Shown here: piece after piece, positions 1-6,854 of the stretch
Layout: the number at the start of each line of letters is the position of its first letter
How positions within the stretch are numbered: the first letter of the stretch is position 1
NCBI GenBank assembly: GCA_937917475.1
Contig: CALDNF010000159.1
Location: forward strand, 1 to 10,720
Reading direction: 5' to 3'
From: an uncultured Faecalibacterium sp.
GTDB taxonomy: Bacteria > Bacillota > Clostridia > Oscillospirales > Ruminococcaceae
Length of the DNA: 10,720 bases
Made by a program: the position numbers and the translations under genes
The notes under the pieces: generated by a model
The model's database searches: none
Seen by the model: the letters and a program-made list of their open reading frames with translations, nothing else
What the model was told of the DNA's origin: nothing

Positions 1-1
1 C

Positions 2-670
2 TTCCTGACGGGTCTGGTGTTCCAGTATCCGGAGTATCAGCTCTTCGAGGAGACCTGCTATAAGGACATCGCCTTCGGCCCGAAAAATATGGGCCTTGAC
101 GAGGCGGAGATCGACCGCCGTGTGCATGAGGCGGCGGATTTCGTCGGCCTTGACCCGGCTCTGCTGGAACGCAGCCCCTTTGAGCTGTCCGGCGGTCAGA
201 AACGCCGCGTCGCGGTAGCAGGTGTCATGGCCATGAAGCCCCGCATTCTGGTGCTGGACGAGCCTGCTGCCGGCCTCGACCCCGAGGGCCGGGACGAGAT
301 CCTGAGCGAAGTGAAGGACTACCACAAAAAGACCGGCACCACCGTGCTGCTGGTCTCCCACAGCATGGAAGATATCGCCAAATATGCCGACAAGGTTTTG
401 GTGATGTCCAACAAAAAGATCGCTATGTACGATACGGTCTCCAAGGTGTTTGACCGGGCTCCGGAACTGCTGAAGCTGGGGCTGAGCGTGCCGCAGGTGA
501 CCAAAATTTTCCTCAAGCTCCGGGAGATGGGCGTGGATGTGCCGGCAGATGTGTACACCGTACCCTACGCTGTCAAGATGATTCTGGAAGCAAAAGCCCG
601 GAAAGACGCAGGGGAGAGCCTTGTGCTTTCCCGGGAGAAGGGTGAGAAAGGGGGCGTGTCCGGATGCTGA
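2..670 (+). CDS. ecfA2: Energy-coupling factor transporter ATPase EcfA2, 5' end cut by the window edge
   Basis: This is one of the two cytoplasmic ATPases that power an ECF importer (vitamins or metal ions; the substrate is set by a separate S component not seen here). The frame is open to the left edge, and the GTG at 17 lies inside the Q-loop (VFQYPEYQLF), so it is not the start. About 65-70 N-terminal residues, including Walker A, are missing. Visible in order are the Q-loop (Gln codon 23-25), the ABC signature LSGGQ (185-199), Walker B ILVLDEP with Asp at 257-259 and Glu at 260-262, the D-loop (GLDPEG), and the H-loop His at 359-361. The charged C-terminal tail is normal for the family. 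The stop overlaps the ecfT start by 7 bases, so the two are translated together. The FQYPE Q-loop favours EcfA2. An ecfA1 gene is expected just upstream. Confidence 0.95.
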   Translation, partial: FLTGLVFQYPEYQLFEETCYKDIAFGPKNMGLDEAEIDRRVHEAADFVGLDPALLERSPFELSGGQKRRVAVAGVMAMKPRILVLDEPAAGLDPEGRDEILSEVKDYHKKTGTTVLLVSHSMEDIAKYADKVLVMSNKKIAMYDTVSKVFDRAPELLKLGLSVPQVTKIFLKLREMGVDVPADVYTVPYAVKMILEAKARKDAGESLVLSREKGEKGGVSGC

Positions 671-1479
671 GAGATATCACCATCGGCCAGCACTTCCCGG
701 GGAACAGTCTGGTGCATCGATTTGACCCCCGGCTCAAGCTGGTCATGACCATCGTCTATATCATTCTGCTCTTTGCGGCATCCAATCCGCTGGGCCTGAG
801 CCTTTCCATCCTCTTCCTTGCCGCTATGTATGGCGCAGCAAAGATCCCCTTCAAGCTCATCCTCAAGAGCCTGAAACCCATCCTGCCCATTGTTATCTTC
901 ACGGCGGTGCTCAACCTCTTCTTTGTTTCGGGCGAGGGGGAGCCGCTGGTGAAGTTCTGGTTCCTGACCATCTATGCCGAGGGCGTGCGCTACGCCATCC
1001 TGATGGCAGTCCGTGTCATGGCGTTGATTGCAGGTACCAGTCTTCTGACCTACACCACCAGCCCCATCGTGCTGACGGATGCCATCGAACAGCTGCTCAA
1101 ACCGCTGGGCAAGCTGCACTTTCCGGTGCATGAGCTGGCCATGATGATGAGCATTGCTCTCCGGTTCATCCCCACTCTGATCGAGGAGACCGACAAGATC
1201 ATGAACGCCCAGAAAGCCCGTGGTGCTATGCTGGACAGCGGCACCATGACCGAGCGGGTCAAGGCTTTGGTGCCGGTGCTCATCCCGCTGTTCATCTCGG
1301 CGTTCCGCCGGGCAGATGAACTGGCCATGGCGATGGAATGCCGCTGCTATCGGGGCGGCGACGGCCGCACCCGTCTGAAAGTGCTGCGCTGCACCAAACA
1401 GGATTATATCGACCTTGCGGTCTGTGTAGTCTGCTTTGCGCTCATCCTCTCCTCCCGGCTGGTGTTCCCGAATTTTTAA
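664..1479 (+). CDS. ecfT: Energy-coupling factor transporter transmembrane protein EcfT
   Basis: EcfT is the membrane scaffold that joins the two ECF ATPases to the substrate-binding S component. The 271-residue length is typical. The N-terminus holds the family pattern HRFDPRLK (residues 18-25), followed by hydrophobic segments at about 27-50, 65-85, 100-125 and 135-160, and a last one at about 248-267. The two cytoplasmic coupling motifs that grip the ATPases are recognisable: ARG at 185-187, and an XRX motif at 226-228 that reads CRC, with Arg227 kept. The start ATG overlaps the ecfA2 stop and has a G-rich Shine-Dalgarno stretch (650-654) nine bases upstream. The gene is in one operon with ecfA2 and truA, as in many Firmicutes. 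Confidence 0.95.
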   Translation: MLRDITIGQHFPGNSLVHRFDPRLKLVMTIVYIILLFAASNPLGLSLSILFLAAMYGAAKIPFKLILKSLKPILPIVIFTAVLNLFFVSGEGEPLVKFWFLTIYAEGVRYAILMAVRVMALIAGTSLLTYTTSPIVLTDAIEQLLKPLGKLHFPVHELAMMMSIALRFIPTLIEETDKIMNAQKARGAMLDSGTMTERVKALVPVLIPLFISAFRRADELAMAMECRCYRGGDGRTRLKVLRCTKQDYIDLAVCVVCFALILSSRLVFPNF

Positions 1480-1483
1480 AACT

Positions 1484-2443
1484 ATGAACTATTTACTTAT
1501 TTTATCCTACGACGGCACGAACTACTGCGGGTTTCAGGTGCAGCCCAATGGGCGGAGCGTAGCCCAGACCTTTCAGGATGGGCTGGAAGCTGTGCTGGGC
1601 TGCCGCCCGGATATCAAGGGATGCAGCCGCACCGATGCCGGGGTGCACGCATTGGGCTTTGCCCTGAATTTCCACGCCGACACCCGCATCCCGCCCCAGA
1701 AGCTGCCGCTGGCAATCAACCAGTATCTGCCGATGGACATCCGGGTGCTGTCGGCCCGGGTGGTGCCGGAGGACTTTCACGCCCGGTATGCGGCCCACAC
1801 CAAAACGTATCTTTACCGCATCCATAACAGCCCCATCGATTCGCCCTTTGATGAGAAGTATTATACCCGGGTGCCGAGGCATCTGGACGGGGAACGAATG
1901 GACAAAGCTGCAAAGCAGTTTGTGGGCAGGCACGATTTTCTGGCCCTCTGTGCGGCGGGCAGCTCTGCCGCTGCCCATGGAGACACCGTGCGCACCATCA
2001 CGGACTGTGGTGTGGTCCGGAAGGGTGACGAGGTGGAGATCACCGTAACGGCGGACGGCTACCTGTACAACATGGTGCGGATTCTGGCCGGGACCCTCTG
2101 CGAAGTGGGTGCGGGCCGGATGGGGCCGGAGGAGATCCCTGCCATTCTGGCAAGCCGGGACCGGAGCAAGGCCGGGCCCACGTTTCCGGCAAAGGGCCTG
2201 TTTTTGAAGTGCGTCAACTACGATAGCCCTCTCAGTCCGCCTGACGGCGGCCAGCTCTCCCAGAGGGCAACAGCGACGACCGCCGCCAGCGGCGGAAACA
2301 GGGAGGAGCTGTTGGGGCAGCGGCCAGCAGGACACGAGTGCCGCCCAAGGCACGAAGTGGACGCTGGGAGCCGCAACCCGTTCAGCCCTTGGCAGGCCGG
2401 GCAGGCTTGCGCAACGATCGAAAACAGCCGGGCCCTGCGGTAA
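1484..2443 (+). CDS. truA: tRNA pseudouridine(38-40) synthase TruA with a non-canonical C-terminal extension
   Basis: TruA isomerises uridines 38-40 of the tRNA anticodon arm to pseudouridine. I chose the ATG at 1484 because it begins the conserved MNYLLILSYDGTNYCGFQ segment; the in-frame TTG at 1436 would add 16 residues of ecfT overlap. The catalytic Asp is residue 51 in CSRTDAGVHA, with Arg49 preceding it. The C-terminal half shows the usual VRRxxD-type region (NMVRILAGTLCEVG) and ends canonically at KGLFLKCVNYD, residue 247. The frame then continues for 72 more residues, rich in Ala, Gly, Arg and Ser, to a TAA at 2441. This tail is encoded by a palindromic repeat and flanking GC-rich DNA and matches nothing I know in TruA. 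No good Shine-Dalgarno precedes the ATG; with only 4 bases from the ecfT stop and an AT-rich start (two TTA codons in the first seven), translation is probably coupled to ecfT. The core call is firm; whether the tail is really made is not. Confidence 0.93.
   Translation: MNYLLILSYDGTNYCGFQVQPNGRSVAQTFQDGLEAVLGCRPDIKGCSRTDAGVHALGFALNFHADTRIPPQKLPLAINQYLPMDIRVLSARVVPEDFHARYAAHTKTYLYRIHNSPIDSPFDEKYYTRVPRHLDGERMDKAAKQFVGRHDFLALCAAGSSAAAHGDTVRTITDCGVVRKGDEVEITVTADGYLYNMVRILAGTLCEVGAGRMGPEEIPAILASRDRSKAGPTFPAKGLFLKCVNYDSPLSPPDGGQLSQRATATTAASGGNREELLGQRPAGHECRPRHEVDAGSRNPFSPWQAGQACATIENSRALR
2227..2311. repeat. GC-rich palindromic repeat inside the 3' end of the truA frame
   Basis: Two overlapping hairpins can be drawn. 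Hairpin A pairs CCCTCT (2227-2232) with AGAGGG (2262-2267), with an inner stem CCGCC (2237-2241) / GGCGG (2246-2250). Hairpin B pairs CAGCTCTCCC (2252-2261) with GGGAGGAGCTG (2301-2311, one bulged G), with an inner stem CCGCCGC (2280-2286) / GCGGCGG (2289-2295). They share 2252-2261, so only one can form at a time. The CCCTCTCAGTC...CAGCTCTCCC arrangement resembles dispersed intergenic palindromes I recall from Faecalibacterium-like genomes. The family assignment is from memory and only one locus is visible here. There is no T-run, so it is not an ordinary intrinsic terminator. Confidence 0.6.
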
Positions 2444-2478
2444 TGGGCAGGTGCAGGTTGTAACAGGAGTACAGAAAA

Positions 2479-3702
2479 ATGCGTAAAAACCATCGGGGAA
2501 ACCGTCCGGAGAGCAGCGAGCCGCTGTCGGCCGGACGGGTCGAATATCTCGAGCAGGCACGGCAGCGGCAGCACAGCCGCAGGGTGCGCCGCACAGCGGT
2601 CATTCTGGCGGTGCTGGTGGCGGTGGTACTGTTTGCCACCGGCTGGGTGGGCAGCTCCGTGGCTCTGGTCAAGGACGGCGTGGACACAGCCCGCATCGCT
2701 CTGATGCGGGGCAGCGGCTGGCCTCAGCAGACCGGTGTCATGGACCCGCTGCAGGTGGAGCCGCTGACCGGCGGTTTCGTGGAACTGGGCAAGGAAGGCT
2801 GCGTGGTCTATTCCGATACCGGCAGCCGTCTCAATTCCATCCAGAGCGGCTACGCCCGGCCTGCGCTGGCGGCGGGAAAGAACCGCTTTGTTCTCTACAA
2901 CCGCTCGGGCAACGAGCTGCGGGTGGAGAGCCGCACCCAGAACCTCTACACCAAAACGCTGGAAAACAATATCTTCCTCTGCGCCATGTCCGACAACGGC
3001 ACGCTGGCTGTGGTTACCGATGATGTGGGCAGCATGGCAAAGCTGCTGGTCTATTCCTCTGATATGGAGCAGCAGCTCAGCTGGAGCCTGAGTGCAGAAA
3101 ACGGCACTCCGCTGCGGATGGCTTTTGCGTCCGACAACCGTCGGCTGGCTGTGGCAGCAGTCACGGCCAGCGGGGGACAGATGGTCACAAACCTCTACCT
3201 GCTTGATCGGACGCAGGGCGACCCCATCACCCTTGCCAGTGAAAGCGGTGTGCCCCAGTGGGTGGGGTGGCTCTCGGGCAATACCATTCTTGCCGTCTAC
3301 GACAGCCGGGCGGTGCTCTACAACGTAAACGGCGCAGAGCAGGCCAGCTATGCTTTCAACGGCATGAGCCTGCGGGATGTGTCTGTGGATACAGCCGGGA
3401 ATGTGGCCCTGCTGCTGGCTTCGGGCCAGATCTGCCAGATGGTGACGCTGGACAAAAATCTGAACGTCCAGTCGGTCCAGACGGTTCCCACAGCCAACCG
3501 TGCGATCCGTTCCGGAAACCTCTGCTATCTGCTGACTGAGACCTCGGTGGAGTGCTATAACGCCGCCGGGGAACATCAGTGGACCCAGACCCTTTCGGCA
3601 CGGCCTCAGGCGTTGCTGGCGGGGGCAAAACAGAACCTTGTGTTCAGCGGCAACACGGTACAGACTGTGGAAGCCCCGGCGGAAAGCGGCTCCGGCAGCT
3701 GA
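2479..3702 (+). CDS. DUF5711 family membrane-anchored protein, predicted propeller-like exterior
   Basis: The function is unknown. The 407-residue product has a basic cytoplasmic N-terminus (many Arg and His up to residue 39), one transmembrane helix at about 40-62, and then a long extracytoplasmic region of about 330 residues. That region is made of repeated short beta-strand patterns: hydrophobic strand, Asp/Asn-Gly turn, then a strand with LLVYS, LYLLD or AVLYN. The repeats look like propeller blades that have lost WD signatures, matching my memory of DUF5711 proteins in Clostridia. There is no cleavable signal peptide or lipobox, so it is a type II membrane anchor. The start is supported by AGGAG at 2465-2469, nine bases from the ATG. 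The gene lies 35 bases after truA and 62 bases before the CvpA gene, all on the same strand. The tail ends in SGSGS. A sensory or envelope scaffold role is possible but is only inference. Confidence 0.75.
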   Translation: MRKNHRGNRPESSEPLSAGRVEYLEQARQRQHSRRVRRTAVILAVLVAVVLFATGWVGSSVALVKDGVDTARIALMRGSGWPQQTGVMDPLQVEPLTGGFVELGKEGCVVYSDTGSRLNSIQSGYARPALAAGKNRFVLYNRSGNELRVESRTQNLYTKTLENNIFLCAMSDNGTLAVVTDDVGSMAKLLVYSSDMEQQLSWSLSAENGTPLRMAFASDNRRLAVAAVTASGGQMVTNLYLLDRTQGDPITLASESGVPQWVGWLSGNTILAVYDSRAVLYNVNGAEQASYAFNGMSLRDVSVDTAGNVALLLASGQICQMVTLDKNLNVQSVQTVPTANRAIRSGNLCYLLTETSVECYNAAGEHQWTQTLSARPQALLAGAKQNLVFSGNTVQTVEAPAESGSGS

Positions 3703-3764
3703 ATTTGTGAGAAGGACTCGCAGTTTTAGCACTCTGCGGCAGAAAGTAACAGGGAAATCAAGGT

Positions 3765-4460
3765 ATGTTCAAGAATCCGTCATTTCTTTTTGATATAGTA
3801 TGTACAGTGGTCTGGCTGTTTCTGGCCATCCATTATGCCCGCAAAGGCTTTCTGGCCTCTGTGGTGCAGCTGGCCGGAAATTTCATCAGTCTGGCGGGCG
3901 CACGGGCCTTTTCAGGCTGGGCGGCAGACCGGGTCTTTGAGGATTTTCTGGCCGTCGGTTTCCGGGACCAGATCGCTGCCAGCATCGCATCCGGCGGCGC
4001 AGTGGACCTGAGCGGCATTGCCACCCGGTATGCGGGTTTTCTGCCCGAAGCGTTCCGGCAGTCCATCGTGGATGCCTGTGAACGCTCCATCATGGCTCTG
4101 CTCAGCGACAATGCCGTCGTGCTGGCAGATGCCATTGTGCAGAAGGTGCTGGCCCCGCTGCTCACCCCGGTGATCTCGCTGGTACTGTTCTTTGTGGCGT
4201 TCGCTCTGCTGCGGATGCTGGTCAGCCTGCTGGTCACAGTGCTGGGGCTGGTGAACAAGCTGCCGGTGCTGGGTACCGTCAACCGCTGGCTGGGCTTGTC
4301 GATGGGCGGACTTGCCAGTTTGCTGGATATCTATCTTGTGCTCTGCGTGCTGTGGGCGGTCATCGTGATCACCGGCGGCAACCTGACCGTGCTGAACGAT
4401 ACGGTCATGAGCGGGAGCCTTTACTATAAAGTATTCAATTGGTTCAACCCCTTCCTGTAA
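3765..4460 (+). CDS. CvpA family membrane protein
   Basis: CvpA-family proteins are small multi-pass membrane proteins. The founder is needed for colicin V production in E. coli, and others have been linked to envelope stress; the biochemical role is unsettled. This 231-residue protein has hydrophobic helices at about 8-25, 28-48, 129-163 (long, probably one helix plus a re-entrant part) and 180-203. It also has the family pattern around VNRWLGLSMGGLAS (172-185), which corresponds to the conserved N-R-x-x-G-x-x-x-G stretch. A loop with a few charged residues (55-125) separates the two helix pairs. The ATG has an AGGG at 3751-3754 ten bases upstream; the first 15 or so codons are AT-rich, as is common at starts. 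It is 24 bases upstream of the clpE-like gene and probably cotranscribed with it. Confidence 0.85.
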   Translation: MFKNPSFLFDIVCTVVWLFLAIHYARKGFLASVVQLAGNFISLAGARAFSGWAADRVFEDFLAVGFRDQIAASIASGGAVDLSGIATRYAGFLPEAFRQSIVDACERSIMALLSDNAVVLADAIVQKVLAPLLTPVISLVLFFVAFALLRMLVSLLVTVLGLVNKLPVLGTVNRWLGLSMGGLASLLDIYLVLCVLWAVIVITGGNLTVLNDTVMSGSLYYKVFNWFNPFL

Positions 4461-4471
4461 GGGGCAGGAAC
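4442..4471 (+). promoter_or_regulatory. Hairpin in the leader just upstream of the clpE-like gene
   Basis: CCCCTT (4448-4453) pairs perfectly with AAGGGG (4459-4464) over a 5-base loop, extended by GTTC (4442-4445) pairing with GAAC (4468-4471) across a small internal loop. The hairpin covers the cvpA stop codon and ends 3 bases before the strong Shine-Dalgarno of the next gene. No T-run follows, so it is not a simple terminator. It could stabilise a processed mRNA or tune translation of the Clp gene. The structure is visible; the role is inferred. Confidence 0.4.
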
Positions 4472-4473
4472 AA

Positions 4474-4480
4474 AAGGAGG
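4474..4480 (+). promoter_or_regulatory. Strong ribosome binding site of the clpE-like gene
   Basis: AAGGAGG lies 4 bases before the ATG at 4485. The match is near-perfect, though the spacing is short. It fixes the start of the Clp ATPase at the zinc-finger-containing N-terminus. Confidence 0.8.
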
Positions 4481-4484
4481 AAGC

Positions 4485-6791
4485 ATGGTCTGTAATCGAT
4501 GCCAAAAGCGTCCGGCGATCATTTTTGTTCAGCGGATGGAAAATGGCCAGCTGAAAAATGAGGGCTATTGCCTGCACTGCGCCCGGGAACTGCACATCAA
4601 GCCGGTAGAGGACCTGATGAAGCAGTTCGGGATGTCCGACGAGGACATGGACAACATGGAAGACCGGATGGAACAGATGATGGGGGAGATGGGAGACGAA
4701 AATAACCCCCTGTCTATGATGATGAATATGAATATGCCCCTGAATGAGGATGGCCCGGACGAGGACCTTGTGCCCGGTTCCAGTGCCACCTTCCCTCTGG
4801 GGATGAACGGCGGCGCAGCTCCTCAGGGCGGCAAGAAGGCCGACAGCAAAAAGGACGGCAAAAAGCCGCCCCGCCGCAAGTTTCTTGACACCTACTGTGA
4901 GAACCTGACCCGCAAGGCCCGGGAGGGCCGTCTGGATGACATCATCGGGCGGGACCGGGAAATTTACCGCACCATCCAGATCCTGAGCCGCCGCCAGAAG
5001 AACAACCCCTGCCTCATCGGCGAAGCCGGTGTGGGCAAGACGGCCATTGCCGAGGGCATTGCAGAGCGGATCGCCAAGGGGCAGGTGCCTGCGGGTCTCC
5101 GGGATAAGGAGATCTACCTGCTGGACCTCACCAGCCTTGTGGCGGGCACTCAATTCCGGGGCCAGTTTGAGCAGCGGGTCAAGGGCCTGCTGGGCGAAGT
5201 CAAAGCAGCGGGCAATGTGATCCTGTTCATTGACGAGATCCACACCATCACCTCTGCGGGTGAGAGCGAAGGTGCCATGAATGCCGGCAACATCCTCAAG
5301 CCTGCCCTCTCCCGGGGTGAGATCCAGGTCATCGGTGCGACTACCTTCAACGAGTATCGGAAGTATATCGAGAAGGATCAGGCGTTGGAGCGTCGGTTCC
5401 AGCCGGTGCGGGTGGAGGAGCCCAGCGTGGCCGACACCCTTGCCGTCATGAACGGCATCAAGCACTACTACGAGGAGCACCACCATGTGCAGGTGCCCCC
5501 CGATGTGCTGAATGCCACGGTGACCCTCAGCGAACGTTATATCACCGACCGCTATCTGCCGGACAAGGCCATCGACCTGCTGGACGAAGCCTGCGCCTGC
5601 TGCAATCTGGCCCACCCGGTTATCTCCGAGTTTTTGACCATGCAGAAGGAGCTGGACACCCTCAAAAAAGAGGAAGCTGACATGGCCGAGGCCGACGTGA
5701 ATGAGCCCATCGACTATGAGCAGGTGGCAGAGCGGAAGACCCGCATCGCTCAGCTGGAAAGCGAGCTGCCCGCCAAGCAGGCCGCTGCCAGTGAGATCAA
5801 GGTCTCCATGGACGACGTGGCCAAGGTCATCGAGCTCTGGACCGGCATCCCGGCGGTGAAGATTCAGGAGACCGAGTTCGTCAAGCTGGCAAATCTGGAA
5901 AATGAGCTGAAGAAGAAGGTCATTGGTCAGGATGAGGCCGTGCATCTGGTGGCACAGGCCGTCAAACGGAGCCGTGCCGACCTGTCGGGCCGCCGCCGTC
6001 CCGCAAGCTTTATCTTTGTGGGCCCCACCGGTGTGGGCAAGACCGAGCTGGTCAAGCAGCTGGCAAACCAGCTCTTTGATGGCCCGGACCCGCTCATCCG
6101 GCTGGATATGAGCGAGTATATGGAAAAATATGCTGTCTCCCGGATGATCGGTTCGCCTCCGGGCTATGTGGGTTACGAGGAGGCCGGTCAGCTGACCGAG
6201 AAGGTCCGCCGCCGTCCCTACAGTGTGGTGCTGTTTGACGAGATCGAAAAGGCCCACCCCGATGTTATGAACATCCTGCTCCAGATTCTGGACGAAGGCA
6301 AGATCAACGATGCACAGGGCCGGACGGTGGATTTTTCCAACACCGTTATCTGCATGACTTCCAATGCTGGCAGCTCTGACCAGAGCACCGGCGGGCTGGG
6401 CTTCAACAAGAGCGAAGACCAGCTCAGCGAGGAAAAGACCCGCAAGGCATTGGCTCAGTTCCTCCGGCCCGAATTTTTGGGCCGTGTGGATGAGGTGATC
6501 GCTTTCAAGCCTTTGTCTCAGGAGACACTGGAAGGCATCGCTGCCCTTATGCTGGACGAGTACAAGCCCAGCATGGAGGCCAAGAAGATCACCTACAGCT
6601 ATACCCCCGCAGCCCTCAAGGCTCTGGTGGCAAAGAGTCAGGGCGGCAAGTTCGGTGCCCGTGACCTGCGCCGTGTTATCCGCAAGGCCGTGGAAGACCC
6701 GGCAGCGGAAAAGCTCATCGACGGCAGTCTTTCCGCAGGCGGCAGCCTGACCGTGGACGCTGACGAAGCAGGCAATGTGGTCCTGAAATAA
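4485..6791 (+). CDS. ClpE-like ATP-dependent Clp protease ATP-binding subunit with N-terminal zinc finger
   Basis: This is a two-ring-domain AAA+ unfoldase that feeds proteins to ClpP in the cytoplasm. Domains in order: a CX2C-X22-CX2C zinc finger (Cys3, 6, 29, 32) as in ClpE and McsA; a Met-rich acidic linker (13 Met between residues 45 and 84), then a Lys-rich stretch (about 105-125); AAA domain 1 with Walker A GEAGVGKT (179-186) and Walker B FIDE (Asp250, Glu251); a short helical middle segment (about 385-430); and AAA domain 2 with Walker A GPTGVGKT (513-520), Walker B LFDE (Asp585, Glu586) and sensor 2 GARDLRR (Arg726). A ClpP-docking tripeptide LGF (638-640) sits where ClpC and ClpE carry theirs, so protease pairing is likely. 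The Clp-N repeat domain of ClpC is absent, which favours ClpE. At 768 residues it is slightly long for ClpE. No CtsR-type operator was seen upstream, and no ctsR, mcsA or mcsB is nearby. It is the last gene before the shared terminator. Confidence 0.9.
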   Translation: MVCNRCQKRPAIIFVQRMENGQLKNEGYCLHCARELHIKPVEDLMKQFGMSDEDMDNMEDRMEQMMGEMGDENNPLSMMMNMNMPLNEDGPDEDLVPGSSATFPLGMNGGAAPQGGKKADSKKDGKKPPRRKFLDTYCENLTRKAREGRLDDIIGRDREIYRTIQILSRRQKNNPCLIGEAGVGKTAIAEGIAERIAKGQVPAGLRDKEIYLLDLTSLVAGTQFRGQFEQRVKGLLGEVKAAGNVILFIDEIHTITSAGESEGAMNAGNILKPALSRGEIQVIGATTFNEYRKYIEKDQALERRFQPVRVEEPSVADTLAVMNGIKHYYEEHHHVQVPPDVLNATVTLSERYITDRYLPDKAIDLLDEACACCNLAHPVISEFLTMQKELDTLKKEEADMAEADVNEPIDYEQVAERKTRIAQLESELPAKQAAASEIKVSMDDVAKVIELWTGIPAVKIQETEFVKLANLENELKKKVIGQDEAVHLVAQAVKRSRADLSGRRRPASFIFVGPTGVGKTELVKQLANQLFDGPDPLIRLDMSEYMEKYAVSRMIGSPPGYVGYEEAGQLTEKVRRRPYSVVLFDEIEKAHPDVMNILLQILDEGKINDAQGRTVDFSNTVICMTSNAGSSDQSTGGLGFNKSEDQLSEEKTRKALAQFLRPEFLGRVDEVIAFKPLSQETLEGIAALMLDEYKPSMEAKKITYSYTPAALKALVAKSQGGKFGARDLRRVIRKAVEDPAAEKLIDGSLSAGGSLTVDADEAGNVVLK

Positions 6792-6806
6792 GAAGAATAC
6801 GATAAG

Positions 6807-6845
6807 AAAAACTCCGGGTGCCGTAAAAAGCATCCGGAGTTTTTT
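6807..6845. terminator. Rho-independent terminator, bidirectional, between convergent genes
   Basis: ACTCCGGGTGC (6811-6821) pairs with GCATCCGGAGT (6830-6840) over an 8-base loop, with one G-T wobble in 11 pairs. The right arm runs into six T (6840-6845), and the left arm is preceded by AAAA (6807-6810). It therefore works as a terminator for the clpE-like gene (stop 6791) on the plus strand and plausibly for the AEC gene (ending at 6855) on the minus strand. Confidence 0.92.
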
Positions 6846-6854
6846 GCGTAAAAA

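Noticed and set aside
1436..1483. Upstream TTG start for truA
   Set aside because: The extra 16 residues overlap the ecfT end, have no ribosome site, and precede the normal conserved TruA N-terminus.
2218..3732. 504-residue minus-strand frame opposite the DUF5711 gene and the truA tail
   Set aside because: The plus-strand gene has a good ribosome site, a membrane helix and a coherent strand pattern. The antisense product is Arg/His/Ala-rich with no domain.
3719..3738. Small inverted repeat CGCAG/CTGCG between the DUF5711 and cvpA genes
   Set aside because: It has only five pairs over a 10-base loop and no T-run, so it is too weak to call a terminator or regulatory hairpin.
4420..4432. TATAAA-like -10 box upstream of the clpE-like gene
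   Set aside because: It lies inside cvpA codons, and no -35 match is found at 16-18 bases. It could be chance, so it is not listed as a promoter.
4380..4484. CtsR heptad operator for the Clp gene
   Set aside because: No tandem GGTCAAA-type heptads were seen on either strand, so heat-shock control by CtsR is not supported by this window.
3912..6833. 973-residue open frame on the minus strand opposite cvpA and the clpE-like gene
   Set aside because: It is antisense to two well-recognised genes. Its protein is His/Gln/Leu-rich with no domain, and its openness follows from the near absence of TTA, CTA and TCA codons in the GC-rich sense genes.
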